Source: Anaerolineales bacterium
GTDB taxonomy: Bacteria > Chloroflexota > Anaerolineae > Anaerolineales > Villigracilaceae
DNA length: 34,598 bases
Assembly: GCA_020847435.1 (NCBI GenBank)
Contig: JADLBX010000017.1
Location: 1-34,598, forward strand
Direction: 5' to 3'
Below, piece by piece: positions 23,104-30,531 of the stretch (position 1 is the first letter of the stretch; every line of letters begins with the position of its first letter). The position numbers and the translations under genes were made by a program. The notes under the pieces were generated by a model. The model did not search any database. It saw only the letters and a list, made by a program, of their open reading frames with translations, and had not been told where the DNA came from.

Positions 23104-23322
23104 GGGAATCCTCAGCCCGTCTGCCCAGGCGTAAACCATCACGCCCAGAACCAAAATATGAAAGAGCATGAAAAGCCAGTAGAAGATCGGTCGGTCGCTG
23201 CGTTTGATCGAACCAAACCAGCGGATTGGGATGTTGCCCGAAATGAATTCATACGCAATAAACGCGCCGAAGATGAGAATTGCGATCACGAAAGTGTCCA
23301 ACGATAACAACCAATCATTCAT
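23083..23322 (-). CDS. Small two- to three-helix membrane protein, function unknown
   Basis: I do not recognise the family. The 79-residue product starts MNDWLLSLDTFVIAILIFGA and has two clear hydrophobic helices, residues about 8-26 and 46-66. A basic loop (RWFGSIKRSDRP) lies between them, and the protein ends RIPVSSFFE. ATG 23322 has a strong GGAGGT ribosome site. The gene is divergent from the transhydrogenase gene and precedes the thiolase gene; its last codons are duplicated in the intergenic repeat. Confidence 0.65.
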   Translation of the reverse strand: MNDWLLSLDTFVIAILIFGAFIAYEFISGNIPIRWFGSIKRSDRPIFYWLFMLFHILVLGVMVYAWADGLRIPVSSFFE

Positions 23323-23340
23323 GTCAACCTCCACGCATGA

Positions 23341-23402
23341 ATTATACTCGTACACTGAAACACGACTCGATTCCTTGAATCCATGTTCAACGCGGCTATA
23401 AT
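23341..23402. promoter_or_regulatory. Divergent promoters between the small membrane protein and sthA-like genes
   Basis: On the minus strand TATAAT (23346-23341) lies about 18 nt before the GGAGGT-equipped start at 23322. On the plus strand TTGAAT (23375-23380) and TATAAT (23397-23402) are 16 bp apart, with the sthA ATG at 23435. A degenerate 8-bp repeat fragment (GTACACTG, then AAACACG) lies at 23350-23364. Confidence 0.55.
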
Positions 23403-23434
23403 TTACAAAACTCGGATGCAACACAGAGGTCGCC

Positions 23435-24841
23435 ATGTCAGACTATGATTATGACTTGCTCGTCATCGGTTCGGGACCTGCGGGGCAACGCGCGGCGATT
23501 CAAGCGGCGAAACTCAACAAGCGCGTGGTGGTCGTGGAGCGCAAAACGATTCTCGGCGGGGTGTGCATCAACACGGGAACAATTCCCAGCAAAACTTTGC
23601 GCGAAGCAGTGTTGCATCTTTCGGGTTATCGCGAACACAGTTTATACGGCGCGTCGTACGCGGTGAAGCAAAACATCACGATGAGCGACCTGCTCTATCG
23701 CACCGACCATGTGATTCAACACGAACTCGACATCGTGCGCCATCAACTCCAACGCAACCGCGTGGAGTTGCTCTCCGCCGAAGCCTCGTTCCTGGACGCG
23801 CACACGATCCGACTCAAATCGGTTGACCAACACGGCTGGCGCGACGTGACCGCCGCCAACACGGTCATCGCCACAGGGACGTCTGCCACAAGAAGCGCGC
23901 ATATCCCCTTCGACGGAAAACGCATCCTCGTCAGCGACGACCTGCTTCAGTTGGATCATCTGCCGCGTACGCTGGCGGTCGTCGGCGCGGGCGTGATCGG
24001 ACTCGAATACGCGTCCATCTTCGCCGCGCTCGGTGTACGCGTCACCGTGATTGACAAACGCCGCCGCCTGCTCTCCTTCGTGGACGCCGAAATCATCGAC
24101 TCGTTGACGTATCACCTCAACCAGCAACGCGCCATTTTCAGGCTGGGCGAGGAAGTGAAAGACCTCGAGCCGATCAACGACGAACAGGGCGAACGCGTCA
24201 AGATTACGCTCGCCAGCGGAAAGCAGATCGTCACCGAGATGGCGCTGTACAGCATCGGCAGGACGGGCGCGACAAAAATGTTAAATTGCGAAGGGGTGGG
24301 GCTTGAAAGCAATGAACGCGGGTTAGTGAAGGTCAATGAAAATTACCAGACGAACGTCCCGAACATTTACGCGGTCGGCGATGTGATCGGATTCCCGTCG
24401 CTCGCTTCCACTTCGATGGAACAAGGCCGCCTCGCCGCGTGTCACGCGTTCGGCGTGAAGACAAATTCGGCGCCCGAGTTATTTCCGTATGGCATTTACA
24501 CCATCCCTGAGATTTCGACCGTCGGCAAAAATGAAGAGGAACTCACCGAAGCGGGCATCCCCTACGAGGTGGGCAAGGCGCAATACCGCGAGATCGCCCG
24601 CGGACAGATCATCGGCGACAAAACAGGTTTGCTCAAATTGATCTTCCATCTCGAAACGCACGAACTACTCGGCGTGCACATCATCGGCGAGGGCGCCAGC
24701 GAACTGGTCCACATCGGGCAGGCGGTGATGGCGCTCAAAGGCAAAGTGGAATATTTCATCAACACTGTGTTCAACTATCCCACACTGGCAGAGTGTTACA
24801 AAACCGCCGCGTTCGATGGGATTAATCGGTTGGGGGTTTGA
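23435..24841 (+). CDS. sthA: Soluble pyridine nucleotide transhydrogenase-like flavoprotein
   Basis: A 468-residue FAD protein of the dihydrolipoamide dehydrogenase family that most resembles SthA, which moves hydride between NADPH and NAD+. FAD-binding VIGSGPAGQRA (10-20) is followed by GGVCINTGTIPSKTLREAV. Only the first Cys (Cys44) of the usual disulfide pair is present and Thr49 replaces the second, as in SthA, so disulfide reduction is unlikely. NAD-binding VVGAGVIGLEYASI, the YAVGDVIG FAD motif and a C-terminal dimerisation domain follow. An AGAGGT ribosome site precedes ATG 23435. It ends with two hairpins. Confidence 0.85.
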   Translation: MSDYDYDLLVIGSGPAGQRAAIQAAKLNKRVVVVERKTILGGVCINTGTIPSKTLREAVLHLSGYREHSLYGASYAVKQNITMSDLLYRTDHVIQHELDIVRHQLQRNRVELLSAEASFLDAHTIRLKSVDQHGWRDVTAANTVIATGTSATRSAHIPFDGKRILVSDDLLQLDHLPRTLAVVGAGVIGLEYASIFAALGVRVTVIDKRRRLLSFVDAEIIDSLTYHLNQQRAIFRLGEEVKDLEPINDEQGERVKITLASGKQIVTEMALYSIGRTGATKMLNCEGVGLESNERGLVKVNENYQTNVPNIYAVGDVIGFPSLASTSMEQGRLAACHAFGVKTNSAPELFPYGIYTIPEISTVGKNEEELTEAGIPYEVGKAQYREIARGQIIGDKTGLLKLIFHLETHELLGVHIIGEGASELVHIGQAVMALKGKVEYFINTVFNYPTLAECYKTAAFDGINRLGV

Positions 24842-24852
24842 GGGTGCAATGT

Positions 24853-24885
24853 AGGTGACTGTCACTTTGCAAGTGACAGTCACCT
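24853..24885. repeat. 15-bp perfect stem palindrome after the sthA-like gene
   Basis: AGGTGACTGTCACTT (24853-24867) and AAGTGACAGTCACCT (24871-24885) pair perfectly around TGC. Each arm is itself nearly palindromic (GTGAC-T-GTCAC), so a cruciform with sub-hairpins is possible. Confidence 0.7.
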
Positions 24886-24898
24886 TAATCCAAAAATC

Positions 24899-24926
24899 AT
24901 CCCGCCTCGTTTGGCGGGATTTTTCT
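24899..24926 (+). terminator. Rho-independent terminator of the sthA-like gene
   Basis: ATCCCGCC (24899-24906) and GGCGGGAT (24913-24920) form an 8-bp stem with a 6-nt loop followed by TTTTCTT. An A-run on the left side makes it usable from both strands. Confidence 0.85.
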
Positions 24927-24930
24927 TGTG

Positions 24931-24936
24931 TACAAT
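24931..24936 (+). promoter_or_regulatory. -10 box before the kefB leader frame
   Basis: TACAAT lies 7 nt before ATG 24944 and immediately after the upstream terminator, so it is the likely promoter for the antiporter gene. Confidence 0.45.
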
Positions 24937-24943
24937 TGGAGTC

Positions 24944-24997
24944 ATGACTAAACGAGAGACAAACGCAGCCACATCGGAGAATCCATGCACGAGATAA
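24944..24997 (+). CDS. Possible 17-codon leader peptide overlapping the antiporter start
   Basis: The frame MTKRETNAATSENPCTR starts at an ATG 7 nt after a TACAAT box (a leaderless geometry) and ends in TAA 13 nt inside the antiporter gene. The Shine-Dalgarno GGAG for the antiporter lies within it, so its translation could couple to or interfere with initiation at 24985. There is no homology argument; it could be chance. Confidence 0.3.
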   Translation: MTKRETNAATSENPCTR

Positions 24998-27009
24998 CGC
25001 TGTTGATCAACATCGTCGTTGCGCTGGTTGTGGCGTTCATCGGCGGGGTGATCGCACGGCGCATCGGCTTGCCCACCATTGTGGGATATTTGCTGGCGGG
25101 AATCATCATCGGTCCGTTCACGCCCGGGTTCGTGGGCGACACGGAAACTATCGGTCAACTGGCAGAGTTAGGCGTTATCTTTTTGATGTTCGGCGTGGGT
25201 CTGCATTTCTCGCTCGACGATCTGTGGAAGGTCCGCTCGGTGGCGATTCCGGGCGCGGTGGGACGGATGATCCTGACCATCTTGTTGGGGCTTGGATTCA
25301 GCCGACTATGGGGCTGGGCAGTGACCTCCGGGGTGATGATCGGTCTGGCGATTTCGATTGCCAGCACGGTCGTGCTTCTCCGCAATTTGACGGATAACGG
25401 CTTGCTAAACACGCCGCCCGGCAAAGCCGCCATCGGCTGGGTGATCGTGGAAGATTTGGCTACCGTTTTGATTCTGGTGCTATTGCCGACCCTCGCCAAC
25501 ACATCCGAGAGATTCGATTGGACAGGCTTGGGCGTCACATTGCTCAAAGCCGCAGGGTTCGTGCTGGTGGCTTATTTCGTCGGAAAAAGACTGATCCCCT
25601 GGATTCTGCTTCGCATCGCTCACACACGCTCGCGCGAGTTATTCATTTTGGCAGTGCTGGCGATCGCGCTCGGCATCGCGCTCGGCGCGGCGGAACTCTT
25701 TGGCGTTTCGCTGGCGTTGGGCGCGTTCATCGCTGGGGTGGTCGTCAACGAATCGCCGCTGAGTCATCAAGTCGGCGCAGACATTTTGCCGTTTCAGGAA
25801 GCGTTCGCCGTCCTGTTCTTCGTTTCGATCGGGATGCTCGTCAACCCGGGTTATATTTTCAACAACATCACGACCATCCTGGCTTTCACCGCCTTGATCG
25901 TCTTCGGCAAAGCGTTCGTGACGATCTTCATGGGCTTTTTATTGCCGTGGCCCGCGCGCACGACTTTGGTCTTAGCCGCCGTTTTGAGTCAGATCGGCGA
26001 GTTCTCGTTCATTTTAGGACAGGAAGGCTTGGCGCTCGGATTACTCGACCGTGATCAATATTCGCTGATCTTGGCTGGCTCCCTGCTTTCCATAACGATC
26101 AACCCGCTCATCATGCGGCTCACAACTCCGACCGAACGCTGGCTGCAAAAAACGCCGTCGGTGTGGAAAATGCTGGATCGGCACAGACCAGCTTCCACGT
26201 CCGCGAATGAAGCGGTTGAAGGTCACGTGGTTATCGTCGGCTATGGCAGAGTCGGGCGTCACATCATAAATCTGTTGGGGCAAATGTCCATTCCACATCT
26301 CGTCATTGATCTGGACGCGGAACGCATCGAGGAACTCAACCGCAGAGGCGTGCCAAGTTTGTATGGGGACGCGTCCAACTCGGAGGTGTTAACTCACGCT
26401 GGCTTGGAACGCGCCCGCGCGCTCGTTGTGGCGGGACCCAACGAAGCCGCGAGCGAATTGGTCGTCGCCGCGGCGCGCGATCTTTCGCCCGAACTGCCGA
26501 TCGTTGCCCGCGCCACCACCGAGGAGGGCATTCAACATCTCGCGCAACTCGGCGCGCAAGATGTCATTCACCCCGAACTCGAAGGCGGACTCGAGATCGT
26601 GCGGCACACGTTGCTCAAACTCGGGTTTCCTCCGCAGGAAATTTTTCGCTACACCGACGCCGTTCGGCACGACCATTACGACGCGCAGATCAACACCGAG
26701 GATGAACATCGCCTCTTGCACGATCTGATTCACGCGAGCGAACGCATCGAAATCACCTGGCTGAGACTCGAGGAAGACAATCCGCTCATCGGCAAGACGA
26801 TTGCCCAAGCGGATCTCCGCGCTCGCACGGGCGCGTCGGTGGTGGCGATCATGCGGACGGGACAGCTGGTCGCTAACCCTAAATCGTTGACGCGCTTTGA
26901 AGCGGGCGACCGCGTCGGCTTCATCGGCGACGCGGAACAGATCGAAGCGGTTGAGAATCTTCTGAAAGAAACGGACTCCGCCAACGCAGGCGTCGAATGG
27001 GAAACATGA
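24985..27009 (+). CDS. CPA2-family cation/proton antiporter with TrkA domains (KefB-like)
   Basis: A 674-residue membrane transporter. An N-terminal CPA2 Na+/H+ exchanger domain of about 12 helices (residues 1-390) contains IGLPTIVGYLLAGIIIGPF, the helix 5 region VEDLATVLILVLLP and FFVSIGMLVNP. A cytosolic TrkA-N/RCK domain follows (VVIVGYGRVGRH, GDASNSEVL), then a TrkA-C domain (NPLIGKTIAQADLR). Such proteins exchange K+ or Na+ for H+, gated by nucleotides at the RCK domain; the ion is not certain. GGAG precedes ATG 24985. The last codons overlap the aldo-keto reductase start (ATGA), suggesting one operon. Confidence 0.92.
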   Translation: MHEITLLINIVVALVVAFIGGVIARRIGLPTIVGYLLAGIIIGPFTPGFVGDTETIGQLAELGVIFLMFGVGLHFSLDDLWKVRSVAIPGAVGRMILTILLGLGFSRLWGWAVTSGVMIGLAISIASTVVLLRNLTDNGLLNTPPGKAAIGWVIVEDLATVLILVLLPTLANTSERFDWTGLGVTLLKAAGFVLVAYFVGKRLIPWILLRIAHTRSRELFILAVLAIALGIALGAAELFGVSLALGAFIAGVVVNESPLSHQVGADILPFQEAFAVLFFVSIGMLVNPGYIFNNITTILAFTALIVFGKAFVTIFMGFLLPWPARTTLVLAAVLSQIGEFSFILGQEGLALGLLDRDQYSLILAGSLLSITINPLIMRLTTPTERWLQKTPSVWKMLDRHRPASTSANEAVEGHVVIVGYGRVGRHIINLLGQMSIPHLVIDLDAERIEELNRRGVPSLYGDASNSEVLTHAGLERARALVVAGPNEAASELVVAAARDLSPELPIVARATTEEGIQHLAQLGAQDVIHPELEGGLEIVRHTLLKLGFPPQEIFRYTDAVRHDHYDAQINTEDEHRLLHDLIHASERIEITWLRLEEDNPLIGKTIAQADLRARTGASVVAIMRTGQLVANPKSLTRFEAGDRVGFIGDAEQIEAVENLLKETDSANAGVEWET

Positions 27010-27824
27010 AACACGAAACTGTACACAACATAACCCTCCCCAAGATCGGATTCGGCGCGTGGCGCATCGGCGGGAATTCATCGTCCAACCCCGCGCTGGA
27101 CTCCAAATCGTTGACTGCGCTTCGCTCCGCCCTTGCGGCTGGCTACACCCACTTCGACACCGCCGAATCGTACGCGGGCGGGCACAGCGAAGAATTGATC
27201 GGACAGGCAATCCGCGAGTCGGGGATGAAACGCGAGAATGTTTTCATCACATCCAAAGTTACAGAAAGTCACTTGAAATACGACCATGTGCTGACAGCGT
27301 GCGCAGGCTCCCTGCGCCGACTCAAGATGGATTATCTCGACCTGTACCTCATCCACTGGCCCGGGACTGGCACAAATTACGAGGAAACCTTTCGCGCGCT
27401 GAACAAACTCGTGCGCGACGGCAAAGTCAAACATCTCGGCGTCAGTAATTTCGATTTGAAACTTTTGAAACAAGTGCAGAAACTTTCCGAAACGCCGCTA
27501 CTGACGAACCAAGTCCCGTTCAGCGTGTCGGATCGTTCGTACGTGGAAAACGGCGTACTCGATTATTGCCAGCAAAACGAGATTCTCCTCACCGCCTACT
27601 CCCCCGTGGACCAAGGCAAACTCCGCTCGAACAAAGCGCTCGAAGCGATTGCTAAAGCGCACAATGCGACAATCTTTCAGATCGCCCTCGCGTGGGTCAT
27701 CTCGCATCCGCGCGTGATCACAATTCCCATGTCGTTCAATCCGCAACATATCCAAGAAAATTTCGACGCGGCGGAGATCGAGTTGACATCACAAGAAATA
27801 AATTCCCTTGCCAATCTCAAATGA
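27006..27824 (+). CDS. Aldo-keto reductase
   Basis: A 272-residue NADPH-dependent reductase with the AKR TIM-barrel pattern. FGAWRIGG lies near the start; the catalytic set is Asp in HFDTAESY, Tyr in ESYAGGHSEELIG, Lys in FITSKV and His in YLIHWPG. LGVSNFDLKLL and IPMSFNPQHIQEN (cofactor end) follow. It resembles the 2,5-diketo-gluconate reductase/methylglyoxal reductase group; the substrate is unknown. ATG 27006 gives a 4-nt overlap with the antiporter stop; an in-frame ATG at 26997 is the alternative. Coupling to a KefB-like antiporter may reflect a response to electrophiles, which is inference. Confidence 0.9.
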   Translation: MKHETVHNITLPKIGFGAWRIGGNSSSNPALDSKSLTALRSALAAGYTHFDTAESYAGGHSEELIGQAIRESGMKRENVFITSKVTESHLKYDHVLTACAGSLRRLKMDYLDLYLIHWPGTGTNYEETFRALNKLVRDGKVKHLGVSNFDLKLLKQVQKLSETPLLTNQVPFSVSDRSYVENGVLDYCQQNEILLTAYSPVDQGKLRSNKALEAIAKAHNATIFQIALAWVISHPRVITIPMSFNPQHIQENFDAAEIELTSQEINSLANLK

Positions 27825-27858
27825 AAATCGGTGACAATCCGTGTAATCCGTGGCAAAA
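27825..27858. repeat. CCGTGTAATCCGTGGC-type repeat fragment before clpS
   Basis: AATCCGTGTAATCCGTGGCA matches one arm of the inverted repeat at 12214-12287. It fills the gap between the aldo-keto reductase stop and the clpS ATG and leaves no room for a normal ribosome site. Confidence 0.5.
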
Positions 27859-28164
27859 ATGAATTTGCAGCCCCTCCCCGAAATCGAAATCATCGAAGAC
27901 TCCGAGACCGAACTCGAGCCGCTCTACAAGGTCGTCATCCACAATGACAACGTCACGCCGATGGATTTCGTCGTGCATATCCTCAAAACCATCTTCTTCC
28001 TCGGCAACGACCGCGCCTCCGAGATCATGCTCGCCGCGCACGTCAACGGCAGCGCTTACGTGCAAACGCTGGCAAAGTCCGAAGCGGAAAAACGAATCGC
28101 CAAATCGCATTTCGAATCGAACAACGCGGGCTACCCATTGCAATTCACCATGGAACCCGAATGA
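27859..28164 (+). CDS. clpS: ATP-dependent Clp protease adaptor ClpS
   Basis: ClpS brings N-end-rule substrates to the ClpA or ClpC unfoldase. The 101-residue protein has a variable acidic N-terminus and the core VVIHNDNVTPMDFVVHIL (N-degron pocket), FFLGNDRASEIMLAAHVNG, and EAEKRIAKSHFESNNAGYPL. ATG 27859 is chosen; a GTG at 27850 lies in the repeat. The stop codon shows an ATGA where the next gene would once have started; that junction is now duplicated and split by a palindrome (28144-28238). No clpA or clpC is in the window. Confidence 0.93.
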   Translation: MNLQPLPEIEIIEDSETELEPLYKVVIHNDNVTPMDFVVHILKTIFFLGNDRASEIMLAAHVNGSAYVQTLAKSEAEKRIAKSHFESNNAGYPLQFTMEPE

Positions 28165-28238
28165 CCGACTCCTATTTCTAAGCGTTCGTCCAACAGTTCA
28201 ACTGCTGGACGAACTTCACCATAGAATCTGAATGACGG
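28144..28238. repeat. Palindrome insert flanked by a 24-bp duplication of the clpS/acyltransferase junction
   Basis: Left copy 28144-28167 and right copy 28215-28238 match at 20 of 24 positions. The left copy holds the clpS stop (TGA within ATGA) and the right copy the acyltransferase ATG. Between them is a palindrome, 28184-28198 and 28200-28214, a near-identical copy (one mismatch) of the one inside argS. Confidence 0.8.
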
Positions 28239-29119
28239 TTTCCCAACTCGACCAACTCACACAGATCAACCTCGACGATCTGGTCTCGTCCTTCGGCGCG
28301 AAGGAAGGCTCGCTTCCCGCGCGCCTCCTCCAAAAAGTTTTTTTCAACCACGCGCGAAAATTCGCACGCGACATGACGGACTTCGACATCGAAGTCGGCA
28401 AGAACGGATTGGCAGAAGCCGCGCGCCGCACACTGCGGAAATACTTGATCGACATCCGCGTCCACAATGCGGACCGTGTGCCTGCCTCGGGCTTTTTGGC
28501 GCTATCCAACCACCCAGGCTTAAGCGACTCGCTCGCCGCCTTTGCCGCGCTAAATCGCCCCGACTTGAGAATCATCGCCTTGCAACGTCCCTTCCTCGAA
28601 GCGCTGACAAACGTTTCCAAACAACTTTTTTATGTGACCGACGATTCATCCTCACGGGTGCGGCTGGTTCGCCAAGTCAGCGCTTTTCTGCGGGACGGCG
28701 GAGCGATCCTAACCTACCCTGCGGGTCACATCGAACCCGACCCCGACGCGCACACGGACGCGGTTGAATCGCTGACCTCGTGGACCGACAGCGTCGGCGT
28801 GTTCATTCGCATGTCGCCTGAAACGCCAATTTTGCCGATACTCGTGCGCGGCGTGGTATCGAAGAAAGCCCTGCACCATCCGCTGACCCGCTTGCGGAAA
28901 ACTCGGATCAAACGCGAAGCGCTCGCCGCGGCATACCAAGCCTTTCTGCATATACGCGGAAACACCTGCGGTTTGCGCATCCGCGTGCAAATTGGGAATC
29001 CGATCTACGCGAAAGATGTGGGGTCAACCGAAACGGTAGACCTGCACCGCGCGGTTCTCGCCGAGATGACCCGCCTGATCGAAAATCCGCCGCGCGAAGA
29101 AGGAATGTCTCTTCTTTGA
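28232..29119 (+). CDS. PlsC-like 1-acyl-glycerophosphate acyltransferase family protein
   Basis: A 295-residue protein with an LPLAT/PlsC acyltransferase core. The catalytic HX4D motif is NHPGLSD (His94, Asp99), followed by a substrate-binding block near ALQRPFLE. A YPAGHIEP segment stands in place of the usual EGTRS. The N-terminal 75 residues are an extension of unknown use. It would transfer acyl chains to a lysophospholipid or related acceptor at the membrane. It has no ribosome site, and its ATG lies in the right copy of the junction duplication. Its stop overlaps the next gene's TTG start, so the two are likely coupled. Confidence 0.85.
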   Translation: MTVSQLDQLTQINLDDLVSSFGAKEGSLPARLLQKVFFNHARKFARDMTDFDIEVGKNGLAEAARRTLRKYLIDIRVHNADRVPASGFLALSNHPGLSDSLAAFAALNRPDLRIIALQRPFLEALTNVSKQLFYVTDDSSSRVRLVRQVSAFLRDGGAILTYPAGHIEPDPDAHTDAVESLTSWTDSVGVFIRMSPETPILPILVRGVVSKKALHHPLTRLRKTRIKREALAAAYQAFLHIRGNTCGLRIRVQIGNPIYAKDVGSTETVDLHRAVLAEMTRLIENPPREEGMSLL

Positions 29120-30129
29120 AAGCCCCCACCCGCCAACCCCTCCCGACGAATCAGAAAAAAGCCCGCGCGTTCCGACTCGTTGCGGTTTATATCGTACTGT
29201 TCGCGCTCCTCTATTTTGCTCTCCGCAACGCGCCATTTGTCGAAATTTGGCAAACGCTCACCTCTCTCAAACTCTGGCAGATCGGCTCGATCCTGCTCAT
29301 CAACGCGTTCGTCATCGTCTGCATCACCGCCCGCTGGTGGATCATCGTCCACGCGGACAATCCGTCCATGCCGTTCTTGCCGATGATTCGCTATCGCTTG
29401 GCGGTATTTGGGCTGAGTTACTTCACGCCTGGTCCGCAAGTGGGAGGCGAGCCGCTGCAAATCATTTATCTGCAGCGCAATCATGGCGTTTCATTTGCGC
29501 GCGCCGCCTCCGCAGTCATCATGGATAAATTGCTCGAGTTCCTCGTCAACTTTGTGTTGATCGGCGTCGGCGCGTGGGCGATCGTCCGCGTGGGATTAAT
29601 TTCAGGTAGCGGAATCAGGTTGACCCTGAGTCTGATCGGGCTGGGGGTGGCGCTCACGCTTCCGCTGGCGTACAACGTCCTGCTGTATCGCGGAATCCAT
29701 CCGCTTGCAATAATTCTCAAGCGCCTGCCTTTCATCCAGAAAAAAAATAAAGCGACGCGCCTGATCGTCGCCGCCGAACAAATGGCTTCGACCTTTTGCA
29801 GAAAACACGCGCGCGCCATGTTCGCCGCGCTGACGATTTCCTTCGCGTCGGTGGCGGGCATCGCGCTGGAATATTATTTGATGGTGTCGTTTCTCGGAAT
29901 GAAAATCAACGTGATACAAATTTTCGCCGCGTTGACCGCCATGCAGATCGCCTTCCTCATGCCATTGCCAGGCGGCTTGGGCGCGCTGGAGGCGAGTCAG
30001 GTGTTCGCGCTCGGCGCGTTTGGTCAGCCCGCATCCGCCGCGCTTAGCCTGACATTGCTCATGCGCGCCCGCGACATTTTGAACGGCGGCATCGGGTTGC
30101 TTCTGGCAGGACGCGGCATGAGCAAGTAA
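29116..30129 (+). CDS. LPTS/UPF0104 flippase-like membrane protein
   Basis: A 337-residue polytopic membrane protein of the lysylphosphatidylglycerol synthase transmembrane (flippase-like) family. About eight helices are seen. Family traits include FGLSYFTPGPQVGGEPLQ with a following YLQRNHGVSFARAASAVIMD (given in part), and near the end MPLPGGLGALEASQVFAL. Such proteins often move lipids or lipid-linked molecules across the membrane. It starts with TTG 29116 overlapping the acyltransferase stop, which suggests a joint lipid role. The substrate is unknown. Confidence 0.85.
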   Translation: MKAPTRQPLPTNQKKARAFRLVAVYIVLFALLYFALRNAPFVEIWQTLTSLKLWQIGSILLINAFVIVCITARWWIIVHADNPSMPFLPMIRYRLAVFGLSYFTPGPQVGGEPLQIIYLQRNHGVSFARAASAVIMDKLLEFLVNFVLIGVGAWAIVRVGLISGSGIRLTLSLIGLGVALTLPLAYNVLLYRGIHPLAIILKRLPFIQKKNKATRLIVAAEQMASTFCRKHARAMFAALTISFASVAGIALEYYLMVSFLGMKINVIQIFAALTAMQIAFLMPLPGGLGALEASQVFALGAFGQPASAALSLTLLMRARDILNGGIGLLLAGRGMSK

Positions 30130-30176
30130 AATAAAGTTTATCTGTCGCGTCTACTCAACATACAAAGGAGACGATT

Positions 30177-30518
30177 ATGAACCTCGATTGGAAAAAACTC
30201 GGCATCATTCTCACGAATCTTGCTACCGCGTTCCTGCATTTATCGCTCTATCCGCAAATGGGAATGGACCCCATCGTGATGAACGGCGCGGGCTACCTCG
30301 GTTTGCTCGCCGCGTATTTCATGCCGATGGAGCCGCTTCAAAAGAATCACAAAATGGTGTGGTGGGGCATGTTTGGATACGCCGCGCTCACCATCGTGTT
30401 ATGGATCGTCATGGGCGATAAAAACTTTGTGGCAGGCACGTCGAGCGCCACAGGTTATTACGCCAAAGCCGCCGAGATTCTTTTGATGGCGTTCCTCTGG
30501 GCAGATAAAAAATCGTAA
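30177..30518 (+). CDS. Small membrane protein, function unknown
   Basis: I do not recognise the family. The 113-residue product has about three or four hydrophobic segments: LGIILTNLATAFLHLSLY (about 7-24), GAGYLGLLAAYFMPM (38-52), MFGYAALTIVLWIVMG (66-81) and AAEILLMAFLWA (98-109). A perfect AAAGGAG ribosome site precedes ATG 30177. It follows the flippase-like gene by 47 nt on the same strand. Confidence 0.7.
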   Translation: MNLDWKKLGIILTNLATAFLHLSLYPQMGMDPIVMNGAGYLGLLAAYFMPMEPLQKNHKMVWWGMFGYAALTIVLWIVMGDKNFVAGTSSATGYYAKAAEILLMAFLWADKKS

Positions 30519-30531
30519 GCCATGATGTACA

